A DNA stretch of 64,000 nt from Agarophyton chilense (lineage: Eukaryota > Rhodophyta > Florideophyceae > Gracilariales > Gracilariaceae): NCBI GenBank assembly GCA_030374765.1, contig JARGXX010000100.1:1302001-1366000 (forward strand), read 5' to 3'. The position numbers were made by a program, and so were the translations under genes. Numbering within the stretch: position 1 is the first letter of the stretch; every line of letters begins with the position of its first letter. The notes beneath the pieces are model-generated. The model worked only from the letters and a program-made list of their open reading frames with translations, ran no database searches and had not been told where the DNA came from. Below, in pieces: positions 30,850-41,273 of this stretch.

Positions 30850-33800
30850 ATCGCTGTTGCAGCAGTCTACAAAACCACCATAGTTCCCCCAAAGGATTTG
30901 AACACTTATGCTGATAGTGGTGCGACTGCGCATTGCTTCCATTCGGAGATGGCGTTCATACCTGTTTCATTGCACTCTTGTGACCGAAGGACGCTTATGC
31001 TCGCCGACAACACTACAGTGGTAGGCACTCGATGCGGAGATGTGCTCCTTCCCTTCCGGAATGCAAATCTACGGCTCACAACTGTGCTGCTTTTACCGAG
31101 TTTGGGATACAACTTGGTGTCCACTGGATGCTTGGCCCACAAAGGTATTGACTCGTACTTCTCTCGTCTCCATGTGAGTTTGATGCTTGAGTCCAATGGG
31201 TTTGAATTGGGTTGTGGTTACCGTGATGCGGAGTCTGGCATGTACATGCTTCCGCAACCTATGCTACATACCTCACCGGCAGTGGCATTAGTGGCTCGAC
31301 AAACGGACACTGAGCTTTGGCAACGACGGCTTGCGAATATGAACGTGCGAGACCTACAGTTGGTGCACAAGTATGCCGATGGTGTCCCGCAGCTGTCTGT
31401 AATGGAGGAGGTATGCAAGGCCTGTCGTCTTGGCAAGGCTCACAAGCTACCATTTCCGGGTCACTTTCAACATGCCGCCGCTGTTGGTGACATAGCGCAT
31501 TCGGATATTCTTGGACCTTTGGTGACCTCCTTTCCAGACAGGTTCCGGTACGCAAGTACGTTCTTGGATGACCATTCACGCTTTGTGTTTCTCGGTTTGA
31601 TGATGCACCGCAGTGCGCTGATCGATGTGTTTATCGGTGTGGCAGCCAAGTTGAAACGACTTGGAGGAGCAGAAATTCGTGGTGTCCACTCCGATGGAGC
31701 AGCGGAATATGTTGAACTGCAGCACAAACTGGGCGGAGAGCATGGGCACACTTCTTTCTCAGCTCCATATACTCCAGAACACAACGCCATTGCGGAGCGC
31801 ATCAACCGAACCATGGTGGAAGCTGCTCGGTCGCTTCTCATCCAGGCCAACTTACCTGATCGTTTGTGGCCATTTGCTTTGAAACATGCCATATACGTAC
31901 GCAACCGTGTGCAACATTCCACAGTTGATGATACTCCTTACTTTTTGGTTACTGGAAACAGGCCGTCACTGAAGCACGTGCGTGTGTTTGGATGTACTGC
32001 ATTTGTGCTCAGGACCCCTCGTGGACCCAAGTTCGAGTCGCGTGCTCTTGAGGGAGTGTACTTGGAGACTCTTGAGCATGGTGTCTACAAGGTACTAGTC
32101 ACTGGTGATGATGATACCCCGTGCATTGTGGAGTCCCGGCATGTGACTTGTGATGAGTTTAGGTTCCCCGGCATACCAGCTCTATCCAACTATATGGATG
32201 ACGAGAGTGCGTCGGATGATGATTATGTGTCACTGATGGGCTCTGAGGGGACTACTGGTGATGTCTCGGAAGGTTTCTCTGTCGATGAAGTGGACTTCGA
32301 AGACCAGACAAACGAGCAACAAGACCCCATACCTCTGTTGGTGGAGTTCGACTCCGACTCTGATGGTGACGAAGACGATGTGGATGGCGCCGATAGTGAT
32401 GATGGAGGGTCCTCACACGATCCTGACACATTCTCCACACCCGATCAGGAACCTCGGTACCCGCGTCGCACTCGTCGTCAACTGCCCAAGTGGTTCATGG
32501 CTGTATCTGCGCAGTGTACTACGAACATCAACGTCACCACCAGCGATGAACCAACACTGAAGGAGGCCATGTCCGCCACTCCGGAGGAGCGTGATATGTG
32601 GCAAGGAGCCATTGACGCCGAGTTTGAATCATTGGAGTCCAAGGATACCTGGACACCAGACGAATCCCCTGCCTCGCAGCCACTGCCCACGCATGTCATT
32701 CGAAAGGTGAAGCGCAATGCCGATGCATCAGTTGAACGTTTCAAGGCTCGGGTAGTTGCTGGCGGAAACCACCAAACATATGGTGAGGACTACTTGGAAA
32801 CATATGCCCCAATGGTGTCGTTCACCCTGGTTCGCATTTTTCTGTACCTCTCGTTGTGCTTGCGCATGTTTCTGGCTCAAGTAGACGTGAAGACGGCGTT
32901 CCTCAATGGGGAGCTCGAGAAAGATGTGTGGGTCATGTCCCCTCGCGGCATACCTAGGAACACTTCCCGCTGCCTCAAACTGCTCAAGGCCATCTATGGG
33001 CTCAATCAGGCACACTTGGCATGGCATAAGAAACTATGCGCCGACCTGAAAAGCATGGGTTTCGAAGAATTACCCAGTGCCCCATGTGTGTTTCGCCGAC
33101 GCAATGAACGCAATGAGGATGCCTTCGTGTTGGTGTATGTTGATGACCTCCTGATTTTTACCACCTGTGCCATCGAGCGGAGTGCAATTGTGGAGGAGCT
33201 CAAGTCTTTCTACGAACTTCGCATGGCTGATGACGTGAGTCTGTTCCTCGGGGTTGAGTTGAAATGGACTTTGGATGCCGATGGTCACCCTCTCCAGCTG
33301 ACTTTAGGCCAGTCTGTGTACACGGAAAGCGTGTTGCGACGATTTGGGTTTGTACGATCGAGGCCGGCGTGCACACCAATAGTGGAGTCACTCTTTACTG
33401 GATGGGCGGCTGAGGAAGATAAGTCCATCCAAGACCCGCAGTTGTACCAGCAAGTCATTGGATCGCTGTTGTACTTGGGGCTTCGCACTCGCCTGGACAT
33501 ACTTGCGCCAGTGCTTCTCTTGGCTCGCTTCCAGAAATCACCAACGGCCTATTGTCACAGGGCTGCAAAGCGCGTGCTGCGCTACCTACGAGGCACTTCT
33601 GTGCACACTCTGCACTACCGCGCTGGCTCTTGCGACTTGGACGTGTATGTTGACTCCGATTTCGCTGCAGACAAGGTGGATCGCAAGTCCATGTCGGGAT
33701 TCGTGGTGAAGCTTGGATCGGGCACATGTGTTTGGGGTTCAAGGAAACAGGCATCCGTTGCGTTGTCTACTGGTGAGGCCGAGTACTACGCGTTGACCTT

Positions 33801-34071
33801 AGCCGCGCAGGAGCTCATTTGTTTAGTGCGTGTGTTTGGTGAGATCGGATTGGAACTGGATGCAGCAGTGCCTGTGCCTTCCGACAACCAGTGTGCAATT
33901 GAATGGGCAACTGGTGAGCGCTGTCCATCGGGTCGCGCGAAGCACATCGACGTGAAGCTGCACTTCATCCGAGAACTGGTTAAGAAATCTTTCTTAAACG
34001 TCATTTACGTTCCCAGTGAGGACTATGACGCAGATATTCTTACGAAGCCACTAACAACTGTCGCTACATGA
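30850..34071 (+). CDS. Copia-A2 Pol polyprotein (long open frame)
   Basis: The frame is open for 1073 codons after the gag UAA. No ATG precedes the protease motif, so readthrough is needed. Numbering from the Leu codon at 30898: protease DSGAT (Asp6), pre-integrase zinc site (173/176 Cys kept, but both His are changed: Gln142 and Asn147), integrase Asp203, Asp266, Glu300, acidic linker 438-512, reverse transcriptase 563-800 with QVDVKTAFLNG (Asp663) and YVDD (747-750), RNase H near the end (STGEAEYYAL, ILTKPL). One extra base near 34063 shifts the last codons, so it ends at TGA 34069-34071 instead of inside the LTR. It would polymerise and insert element DNA, though the zinc-site losses may block integration. 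Confidence 0.9.
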   Translation: MAVAAVYKTTIVPPKDLNTYADSGATAHCFHSEMAFIPVSLHSCDRRTLMLADNTTVVGTRCGDVLLPFRNANLRLTTVLLLPSLGYNLVSTGCLAHKGIDSYFSRLHVSLMLESNGFELGCGYRDAESGMYMLPQPMLHTSPAVALVARQTDTELWQRRLANMNVRDLQLVHKYADGVPQLSVMEEVCKACRLGKAHKLPFPGHFQHAAAVGDIAHSDILGPLVTSFPDRFRYASTFLDDHSRFVFLGLMMHRSALIDVFIGVAAKLKRLGGAEIRGVHSDGAAEYVELQHKLGGEHGHTSFSAPYTPEHNAIAERINRTMVEAARSLLIQANLPDRLWPFALKHAIYVRNRVQHSTVDDTPYFLVTGNRPSLKHVRVFGCTAFVLRTPRGPKFESRALEGVYLETLEHGVYKVLVTGDDDTPCIVESRHVTCDEFRFPGIPALSNYMDDESASDDDYVSLMGSEGTTGDVSEGFSVDEVDFEDQTNEQQDPIPLLVEFDSDSDGDEDDVDGADSDDGGSSHDPDTFSTPDQEPRYPRRTRRQLPKWFMAVSAQCTTNINVTTSDEPTLKEAMSATPEERDMWQGAIDAEFESLESKDTWTPDESPASQPLPTHVIRKVKRNADASVERFKARVVAGGNHQTYGEDYLETYAPMVSFTLVRIFLYLSLCLRMFLAQVDVKTAFLNGELEKDVWVMSPRGIPRNTSRCLKLLKAIYGLNQAHLAWHKKLCADLKSMGFEELPSAPCVFRRRNERNEDAFVLVYVDDLLIFTTCAIERSAIVEELKSFYELRMADDVSLFLGVELKWTLDADGHPLQLTLGQSVYTESVLRRFGFVRSRPACTPIVESLFTGWAAEEDKSIQDPQLYQQVIGSLLYLGLRTRLDILAPVLLLARFQKSPTAYCHRAAKRVLRYLRGTSVHTLHYRAGSCDLDVYVDSDFAADKVDRKSMSGFVVKLGSGTCVWGSRKQASVALSTGEAEYYALTLAAQELICLVRVFGEIGLELDAAVPVPSDNQCAIEWATGERCPSGRAKHIDVKLHFIRELVKKSFLNVIYVPSEDYDADILTKPLTTVAT

Positions 34072-34117
34072 CAAAAATGTGAAGCGCGTCGGACTTGGAC
34101 GAGCAGTCGACGAGGAG

Positions 34118-34790
34118 TGTTGAGTATTTAGGTCCACAGCCACTCCGACCTCCTGGGAAGCTTGGAAATAGTGGAAAACCAAAAGTGGATTTAAGCATGG
34201 GCACTTTTGGACACCCTCCGTGGAAAAACGCATATGCGCCTCATCTCAATCTCAACATGAAACGGCCATCGGATTGGCTACTGCAAATGCCCTCATGCAA
34301 CGTGGTATAGACAAGTGTTCTGGTTCTAATGGGGCGTGTTGGGGCTTCGGCCCAAGTGTAGCGATCTGATTGGACGAGAGAGCTGAATGAGCACGGGCTA
34401 TGCAGTTGGAGAGAATGTGCGAATGGGGGCTGGATATTGGGTTTGGCCGTAACAGCCGAATCTGGGCTGCGCGGGGCGGTTGGCGTTGGCGCACCACTTT
34501 GGATGATTTTTTGAGGTTTTATTAGTTATGATTTATGTTTGAAATTGTTTTGGCGCGCAACTCCTCGTCGCGCGGTGGGAAGCTGTGAGACGTGGGTGAC
34601 CCGCCGACGGTCAGCACCGACGGTGGAAGTGCGTGCAAGATAGTTGTAGTTGTCAACGACGGTCGCCGACGACCATAGTAAATTGCCAAGGCTGACTACC
34701 TTCATTTGTTTTCCTTCTTTTACTTTCGTTTCCTTCTCGTCTATTTCTTTCTTTTCCTTTTCCTTTTCATAACCTGCGCTCACTTTGTGA
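34118..34790 (+). repeat. Copia-A2 3' LTR (673 bp)
   Basis: Starts TGTTGAGTATTTAGG and ends CTCACTTTGTGA. A short purine stretch (GAGGAG) precedes it as the polypurine tract. Immediately outside lies the reverse-transcriptase gene of Copia-B2. Confidence 0.9.
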
Positions 34791-36023
34791 GTTGCTGGAA
34801 CCACTTTTCATATAGAACAACTGTGGGATATATGAAAACTGAAAAAATCCAAGCTCATAAAAGAAAGAATCACTACAATCTTGCCACTTTGCACTTGCGT
34901 TAGCCAAACCATAAGCAGCGGTTGGAAAAAGCCAGTAGAACGACCTCTTTCTACATTCACGAGGAGGTACAACATAAATATCTCGTTCAGCACTTCCTGT
35001 TTGTAAAAAAGCAGACTTCACATCAATCTTGGCCAATTTTCACTTGAAAATGCTGGTCATAGAAAGTAGAACACGTATTCCGAGAGGAGGACAAACCGCG
35101 GAGTCGCTTTTGACCATATCTTTTTCCTTATCTTTGTTACCATACGGTGCAATTCTATCTTTCATCATTAGACTTTTATCATCCAGGATCTTGACTTTAT
35201 ACAGTACATGACTTGATATGATGTTGGCATCGGCAGGTATTTTAAAGACATGTACCGCTTTGACGATCTTCTTGAAGTTGTTCTCTTCAGTGTGGTATGC
35301 ATTTTGCGTCACAAACTGAGGCAAACCTTAAGCTTGATGAAGCAGAAATTCTTTCGAGACGAAATGATTAAAGTATTGACGAAGAGCAATCCGTTCGAAA
35401 CTAGATAGCCCTAATCCTGGTAGAAGTTGCACTTTGTTTGTTGAAAGCTGAGATTCATCAGTCGAGAATTTCCACTGCTCATCTTGGAGTTTCAATGTTT
35501 CGACTTCTCCATCCACGTAATCTACACGAAATTCGTCGGTCTCATTTTTCTAATCTCCGACAGTACCAGGATAAATTGTATCATCAATCGGCCAAAAAAC
35601 TTCGATTTTGTCACCCACATTTGGCATGACAACATCGTTGATGTTGGAATCATCTTCCTCCGCATCTTGGGATGAAGGAAGAACATTTTCTTCGCAAGCT
35701 GTTTCATCAGAACTTAAATGTTCTATGTCGAGTTCCAAATCAGAATTTAGCATATCAAATGATTCACGAACAGCATTAGCCAGCACATTGTCCAAAATAG
35801 CGGGACGAATGTCTTCTAGGGCTGCCGAGAATGTCTTTCCTTTCTTTCCAGGTAAACAAACAGAACGATTAGTATGATCATAACTTAAAACAGGTAAAGC
35901 TTCTGACCATTTACCACGTTTCTGATGGCTGTGATTGACAAAAACTTCGACCGTATCGCCGACGTGAACATGTTTGTCCTGAATACTCTTGGAGTTGAGA
36001 ATCAGTTTCAGCTTTTGTTTGGC
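34791..36023 (-). pseudogene. Copia-B2 integrase tail, Tudor-like module and reverse transcriptase start
   Basis: After a TAA (36024-36026) the reading continues with an SH3-like integrase tail (VGDTVEVFVNHSHQKRG), an acidic linker, then a Tudor-like module at about 35470-35630: VGDKIEVFWPIDDTIYPGTV, a stop, and DYVDGEVETLKLQDEQW. Reverse transcriptase follows: ANIISSHVLYKVK, LAKIDVKSAFLQTG (catalytic Asp), DIYVVPPREC, AAYGLANASAKW. The catalytic YVDD and RNase H are missing because the Copia-A2 LTR cuts the gene. Several stops are present. Confidence 0.7.
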
Positions 36024-37152
36024 TTAAAGAACGTTCTGTGCCACAAAGAGATCTTCCGGAATTTGCTTAGGCCTGACATCTGGATGAATCGGATATGAGT
36101 GTCCGTTTGCAAGCTCATAGGCAGATAGAGTATTGTTTCCATACAAAACGTTGGACACACGAAACATCTGCTGGACCAACGTAGAGCTTTCTTGGTGAGG
36201 GTTAGAATTCTTCAAGCGCAAGTAAATATCTCTCAGTATTCTGTGTTTCGACTCAATTACATTCTTATTGTGTCGTCTTGGAGGGATAACTTGGAATAAG
36301 ATGCCGAGACGTTTCAGATAGCTCTTGAAGTCCTCGCAATTAAAGCCTGGATCGTAGAGAACTTTGGTTGGCTGCCAAAATTGAAATATCCATAAAGTTT
36401 CGAAAGCGGTAACTGCATGAGAAATCTTGGTATCTGGAACAACACACCCAACTGAGTACCGTGTAACAGAATCCATTGCGTGAAAGACTGGAATTTCATC
36501 GAGAAAGAAGTGGTCGACACAAACAACTTCATTAAAATTCCTGGACATAGAACTTAAGGAGACTTTCCTCGCTAGCTGAGGAACAGTTTGAACATGTTTC
36601 GATGGCCGATCCGAGATACATTTGAACATCATTATTCCAAACTTTGTTTCTTTCAAGTAAAAGCTTGATATCAGAGAAAGACGAATGACCACAAACATGC
36701 TGATGAACTTTATCCACAATGGCCTTCCGTTTAGCCCATGAAAGACCTTTAGCTTCATCACTGATTTGTGCGCTAGCACAAAAGAAAACGGAGTTAGTCA
36801 TTAAACTTGACCCAGCAGTATCTCTCAGAAAGCGTTCATACGGGACAAAACAAAGAAAATCGTGATCCACGAGAGAAACAGTATCTAAACAACCATCACC
36901 CAGGTCGAACTGCAAAGCGTTTCCACCCATATGGATAATGTTACAAAATCGAGTAACATTTCTACCAATCACCCATTGTGAAGACCCGCTGATGAGAAGA
37001 TGACATATCTTCACAATTACTCCATTATCGGATAAATCATCAAGAATGATGGAACACAAAATCTTTATGGATGAACTACTACGATTTCCAGATCCATATT
37101 GCCAGTAACGGCGATCCCTAATAGCTTCGGAGAGAGGAAGAAGCTCACCGGT
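36024..37152 (-). pseudogene. Copia-B2 integrase
   Basis: The N-terminal zinc finger is visible as VHQHVCGHSSFSDI...CSNC. A frameshift near 36530-36560 leads into the core: CVDHFF (first Asp), LYDPGFN (second Asp) and, 32 residues later, RRHNKNVIESKHR (Glu). This DD-E layout and the unusual KNVIESKHR motif are shared with Copia-B1. It would insert the element's DNA into chromosomes. Confidence 0.7.
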
Positions 37153-38184
37153 CTAGGTTTCTAGGATGAGTGGTTGGATTAGAAGGAACTCATCCAATCC
37201 CATACCACTGTACGGGGCACCATCATCTAGAAGTGGTCCAATACAATTAAAAGAACTCTCTTCGGCACCGGAAACTTGAACCATGTTAAATGATAGTGTG
37301 TTCTGTCTTAAAATGGATGCAGTATCAGATGAAGATTTACCAAAAGCATTTTCTGGACATTCTTTAGCCCAATGACCGATTTTTTTGCATTTATGGCACT
37401 GAGACTTTGACTTCAAATCAGCCAGTTGTTCTTTTGAAATTGTTTTCTTTCCCTGTGACTTCCAAGCACCGTGCCTTCTTCCAGAACTGGCCTGAATGAC
37501 GGAGTGTAAACTTTGTTCCTTCGTATCCTTAGGCGTGTCGCTTTGTTTCAAGACAGAAGAAACTGCTTCATAGGTTAGCGATTTCAAGAAATCAGAGGTA
37601 GAAGAAGACGTATTAAGTGTAGAATCTTTTGGAGTGGCAGCTGAGAGAATTGATATCTTTTGAGTTCCATCTATATTTTCGTTTGCCATCAACATGAACG
37701 CAACCAAGGAATCAGGAAACGTATATGAACCAGGTGAAGCATGACCGTTGAACGTGGCAACCTGAGCTTCAAATCTTTGGTCAAGGTTACGAAACGATTC
37801 ATTTGTGTTTCGCTTGGTGTTCATAAGATCCAAAACGTCTGAGTAGACTTCACTAACAACGGCCAAAGCATCCCGCTTGTAAATTGAATTTACAATGACG
37901 TCGGCGCCATCTTTGATCTTAATTAAAACATCTGGAATGTTCAAGCACAAACTTTTCGCTCTGCCGTACAATTGAGAAAGCAACATTATACCACGGAGAT
38001 TAACAGCAATTTTGTTACTGTTGTTGGATGGGAGTTCGTCATGAAAATCTTGCCACACCTTAACTGCTCGAGAATATTGACTTTGATCGCCTTTTCTATC
38101 CGTCCAAGGGGCCTGCTTCAAATCCCAAAAAAAACGAGGACGACTACGCAAATCAGAACTGGTTGAATTAAGGGCTGGGCCCAT
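37153..38184 (-). CDS. Copia-B2 Gag and protease start
   Basis: A 343-codon frame starts at an ATG (MGPALNSTSS) that lies inside the half-tRNA primer site. It has a Gag-like helical region (NLRGIMLLSQLYGRAKSL, FRNLDQRFEAQVATFNG), a CCHC zinc knuckle (CHKCKKIGHWAKEC) and then a protease active-site-like LLDDGAPYSGMG, where DSG/DTG is expected. TAG at 37153-37155 interrupts it; the frame continues into integrase. So gag, protease and integrase were once a single frame. Confidence 0.7.
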   Translation of the reverse strand: MGPALNSTSSDLRSRPRFFWDLKQAPWTDRKGDQSQYSRAVKVWQDFHDELPSNNSNKIAVNLRGIMLLSQLYGRAKSLCLNIPDVLIKIKDGADVIVNSIYKRDALAVVSEVYSDVLDLMNTKRNTNESFRNLDQRFEAQVATFNGHASPGSYTFPDSLVAFMLMANENIDGTQKISILSAATPKDSTLNTSSSTSDFLKSLTYEAVSSVLKQSDTPKDTKEQSLHSVIQASSGRRHGAWKSQGKKTISKEQLADLKSKSQCHKCKKIGHWAKECPENAFGKSSSDTASILRQNTLSFNMVQVSGAEESSFNCIGPLLDDGAPYSGMGLDEFLLIQPLILET

Positions 38185-38189
38185 AACTT
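38174..38189 (-). promoter_or_regulatory. Copia-B2 primer-binding site overlapping the gag start codon
   Basis: AAGTTATGGGCCCAGC on the minus strand matches the anticodon arm of initiator tRNA-Met. The ATG within it (38184-38182) is the first codon of gag. Confidence 0.65.
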
Positions 38190-38369
38190 AGAATCAGAAC
38201 AGTGTAAACGGTTTTAATATCTATAGCACAACTACGATCGCTTCTCTCGATTTCATACTACCTGCAGATAGAGTACATAGCTTAAATAGACTAACGCGGC
38301 AAATAATAAAAAGTCGCTACAAATTCAACTACAAACATTAACGTCTGAATCACAAACAGTCATCATTAA

Positions 38370-40977
38370 TACGGATTCATAAAGGCGGTTTTACTACACT
38401 CTTCGGTCGACCCTACCCCGAACGCAGAAAAAGGGAGCTACAAGATTCGTTTAAACGATATTGAAACGGTAGTCTTAGGAGACTCAGGCGCAGACTACTC
38501 TACCTTACCATCTTATTTCTCCGCAACCATCACCGCGAAATACCCTGAGATCTTGCCAGAACAACTCGAGAGACCCATGACGCTGGGCACCGCAATAAAG
38601 ATAGACGACTCCAGATTAACGGTCACCGCGTCAAGGACAGCCAACCTAGACCTAACCATACTTTTACCTCATACAAAAATCCCTGTGCGCATGCGAGGTG
38701 TAGAGTATCTAACAGCAAACTCCAAAATTACTGAGATAATACTGGACCGACCATTTCTAAAGGCTATGGGCTTCGATTTCAACGATTATTGCACCACGTA
38801 GCGTCTCTTATAGACGATAAATCAGAGAAATAACAGCAAGGAGGAAACTGCAGGCTCTCTTCAGTTAAATACAGAGGCTTGAGCTACACGGACACAGACA
38901 TAGATCCCATCGAGCCACCCGAGTGCCTGCAAGCGGGATTTCGAGTAGACACCACGGATTCCATCGACAACGCGATACAGTCGGCGATCGAGGATGCCAA
39001 GGAGAAAGGTCTATCTGAAATAGGAACCGGAAAGCTTCGAAAACTTTTGGACAAGCATCGCAGTTGTTTTCAAATCAAGTTTGGACCAGATCCTACCGCC
39101 AATGTGCGTCCTCTCTCCATCATGCTTGAGCCGAATGCCGCACCATACCGTTCTCTCGAACGACGATACTCAACCGTACAGAGAGCTCTTATCAAGCACA
39201 ATTTTTGTGAACTCGAGAAGATCGGCACGGTTCACAAGCATGATCAGACACGATGAGCATGCCCCGCACTTGCAGTCCCAAAGCCCGGGACTGACAAGAT
39301 CCGTTTTACCGTCAACTTACGTGGAAAAAACTCGAAGAAATTGTTCCTCCAGTCAGCGATGCTGCAATTCGAGTCGATGCTTCGGGACTGTGGAGGAAGC
39401 AAGGGTTTCTCGAACATCGATTTTACGCATTTCCACTGCCAAATTCCTTCGGACAAACTATCACAGGAGATAAAGTCAATTCAGACCCCGTTAGGGATTT
39501 ACTCGCCAACTAGAACCCCACAGGGAGGCACAGACTCCGGAAACCAGTCCCACTCCGTGACTAGAGAAAAGTTCGAGGGAAAGGTAAATCGCATACTGCA
39601 ATGGCTAGACGACTTCTTCATTCGCGCCGAAAATGAAGAACAGCTTCTGTCCGAAATCTCAGTACTCCTCGAAATTTTCAGGGAAATTGAATTCAAGGAG
39701 GAACCTAAGAAGTCTTGTTTTTTAACTACAGAGGTAAAGTCCTGCGGAAGGATAATTCATCCGAAGGATTACAATTTGACCCAAGAAACTTTGATATCTT
39801 GCTGGCAATGAAGGCCCCGCAAACTGGTGACCAGTTGCAACAACTACTCTGTGCGTCTAACTGGATGAGGACATCTATACCCAAATACATTCGTGTAGCA
39901 CAGCCACTCCATAAGCTTCTGGAAGAAACATGCGAGAAAGCCAGAAAACGGACGAAAAAGGCCCTAAGAAGGGTGACGCTTTCCTGGAATGGTGCACAAG
40001 TCGAAGCTTTCGACCGTGTGAAGCAGAATCTCGCATATGCTACGAAAGTAGCACTTTCCAATCCATGTTACAGACTGTATCTGTTCAAAGACGCTTCGGA
40101 CACTCATTGGACGGCAAACTTAACCCAGTCGCAAGTAGAGGAGCAGAAGAAGCAAATAGACGAGCAAAAGCACGAACCAGTGTGTTTTTTCTTTTGTTTT
40201 TTCACCGGCTCTTCATAAAGGTGAAGTGTGCCAGAAAAGAAAGGATTCGCGATCGTAGAGTCCATGTGCAGACTTGATTATTTGACGGTGGGACGGATCA
40301 TGTCAATTCACACCGACCATGCGAACCTCGTTCACATATACGACCCATATGGACGTGACACTGAAATTGTGCGGTACACAGCCAACACGCTCACCCGCTG
40401 GGCTCTGAAATTGAACGGGTTTCAATTCATCATCGAAATTATAGCTGGAGGGCAAAATGTGTGGGCCGACATGCTCACCAGGTGGGCTGTCCAGACGAAG
40501 TTACTGTGTAGCCCTCTAACGTGGGACGAATAGGAGCACCAATGAAGGCACCAATCAACACCGGAGTCAACCAAGCGTATGGCTGGCCGTCGCTGCAAGA
40601 TATCATAGAATCTCAGCAGAAAAGTCGTAACTCATTCCCCAAGAGAGCTCAGCGGACAGCTGGAGTTTTCCGATTGCTTACGGAACAAATATGGATACTA
40701 GACGAGGACACGAAGCTACAACTTTTGATCTTGATCGCAGCGCACACCGGGAGAGAAGGACGGAGAGCAGCTGAGGCAACGACGGAAACTGTTCCAGCAC
40801 ATTTCTGATGGAAGAATATTAGTATCCATACTAAGAATCATATACGGTCATGTTTCTATTGTATCGCAAGTGAATCCTTAAAAGTCGTCCCGAGGCCTCT
40901 CGGTCATACTTTACACACCAGAAATCCAAACGAACTGCTCCATTTCGACTTTTGTTCGATCAAGAAAGACTAAATGG
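38370..40977 (+). pseudogene. Gypsy G2 pol, left part: protease, reverse transcriptase, RNase H, start of integrase
   Basis: The frame begins without gag, next to Copia-B2. Protease: VVLGDSGADYSTLP (Asp at 38481) and ILDRPFLKAMGFD. Reverse transcriptase pieces in several frames: LRKLLDKHRSCFQIKFG, PLGIYSPTRTPQGG, LQWLDDFFIRAE (WLDD for YVDD). RNase H: LYLFKDASDTHWTA, then NVWADMLTRWA. Integrase start: WPSLQDIIESQQ, HFDFCSIKKD (first catalytic Asp region). Gypsy G3 interrupts it at 40977/46298. Many stops and frameshifts. Confidence 0.75.
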
Positions 40978-41218
40978 TGTAGCCGTTTCCGGCTCTGCCT
41001 GGCTGGACGGAACCCAAGGAGGACACAGGGTTCCGTCAGCAGGCATACGCGTAGGTAGTACCTGCGTAGGTTGCCGGCGTAGATAGCCTTCTAGACTAGT
41101 TGTGTCTCTCGTAAGAGAGACAAAGTAGGGTTATTTGAGCACCCACACGATCTCTCCACAGTAAAGAAGAGGCATCGAACCTCATCATTAAACAACGCAA
41201 CCAGCGTAGTTCGCCACA
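40978..41218 (+). repeat. G3 5' LTR (241 bp)
   Basis: Starts TGTAGCCG and ends TCGCCACA. It contains a perfect 8-bp hairpin with a GTAA tetraloop (TGTCTCTC 41103-41110, GAGAGACA 41115-41122); the 3' LTR copy has substitutions in that stem. Confidence 0.92.
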
Positions 41219-41273
41219 GTAATCACTGGATTCACTACACTAGTTCAACATTCATACAGTTTGTTCGATCGCA

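Larger units (their letters stand above)
28243..34790 (+). mobile_element. Copia-A2, complete LTR retrotransposon with near-intact pol
   Basis: The plus-strand sister of Copia-A1: same LTR length (672-673 bp), primer site, leader, gag-UAA-pol layout. The LTRs differ from each other by roughly 3% in the parts I compared by eye. The left LTR starts TCTTGAG instead of TGTTGAG. Flanks are Copia-C on the left and Copia-B2 on the right, with no target duplication seen. Confidence 0.9.
34791..38365 (-). mobile_element. Copia-B2, truncated Copia-like element
   Basis: Minus-strand element with primer site, gag, protease, integrase, a Tudor-like module and the first part of reverse transcriptase, cut by the Copia-A2 LTR at 34791. 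Its 5' LTR should occupy roughly 38190-38365, but no partner LTR is present to fix its ends. On the right it abuts the protease of Gypsy G2. Confidence 0.75.

Noticed and set aside
6862-34790. The whole 28-kb block as a composite transposon bounded by inverted Copia-A copies
   Set aside because: The bases just outside the two outer ends do not form a target duplication, and LTR elements are not known to move this way.
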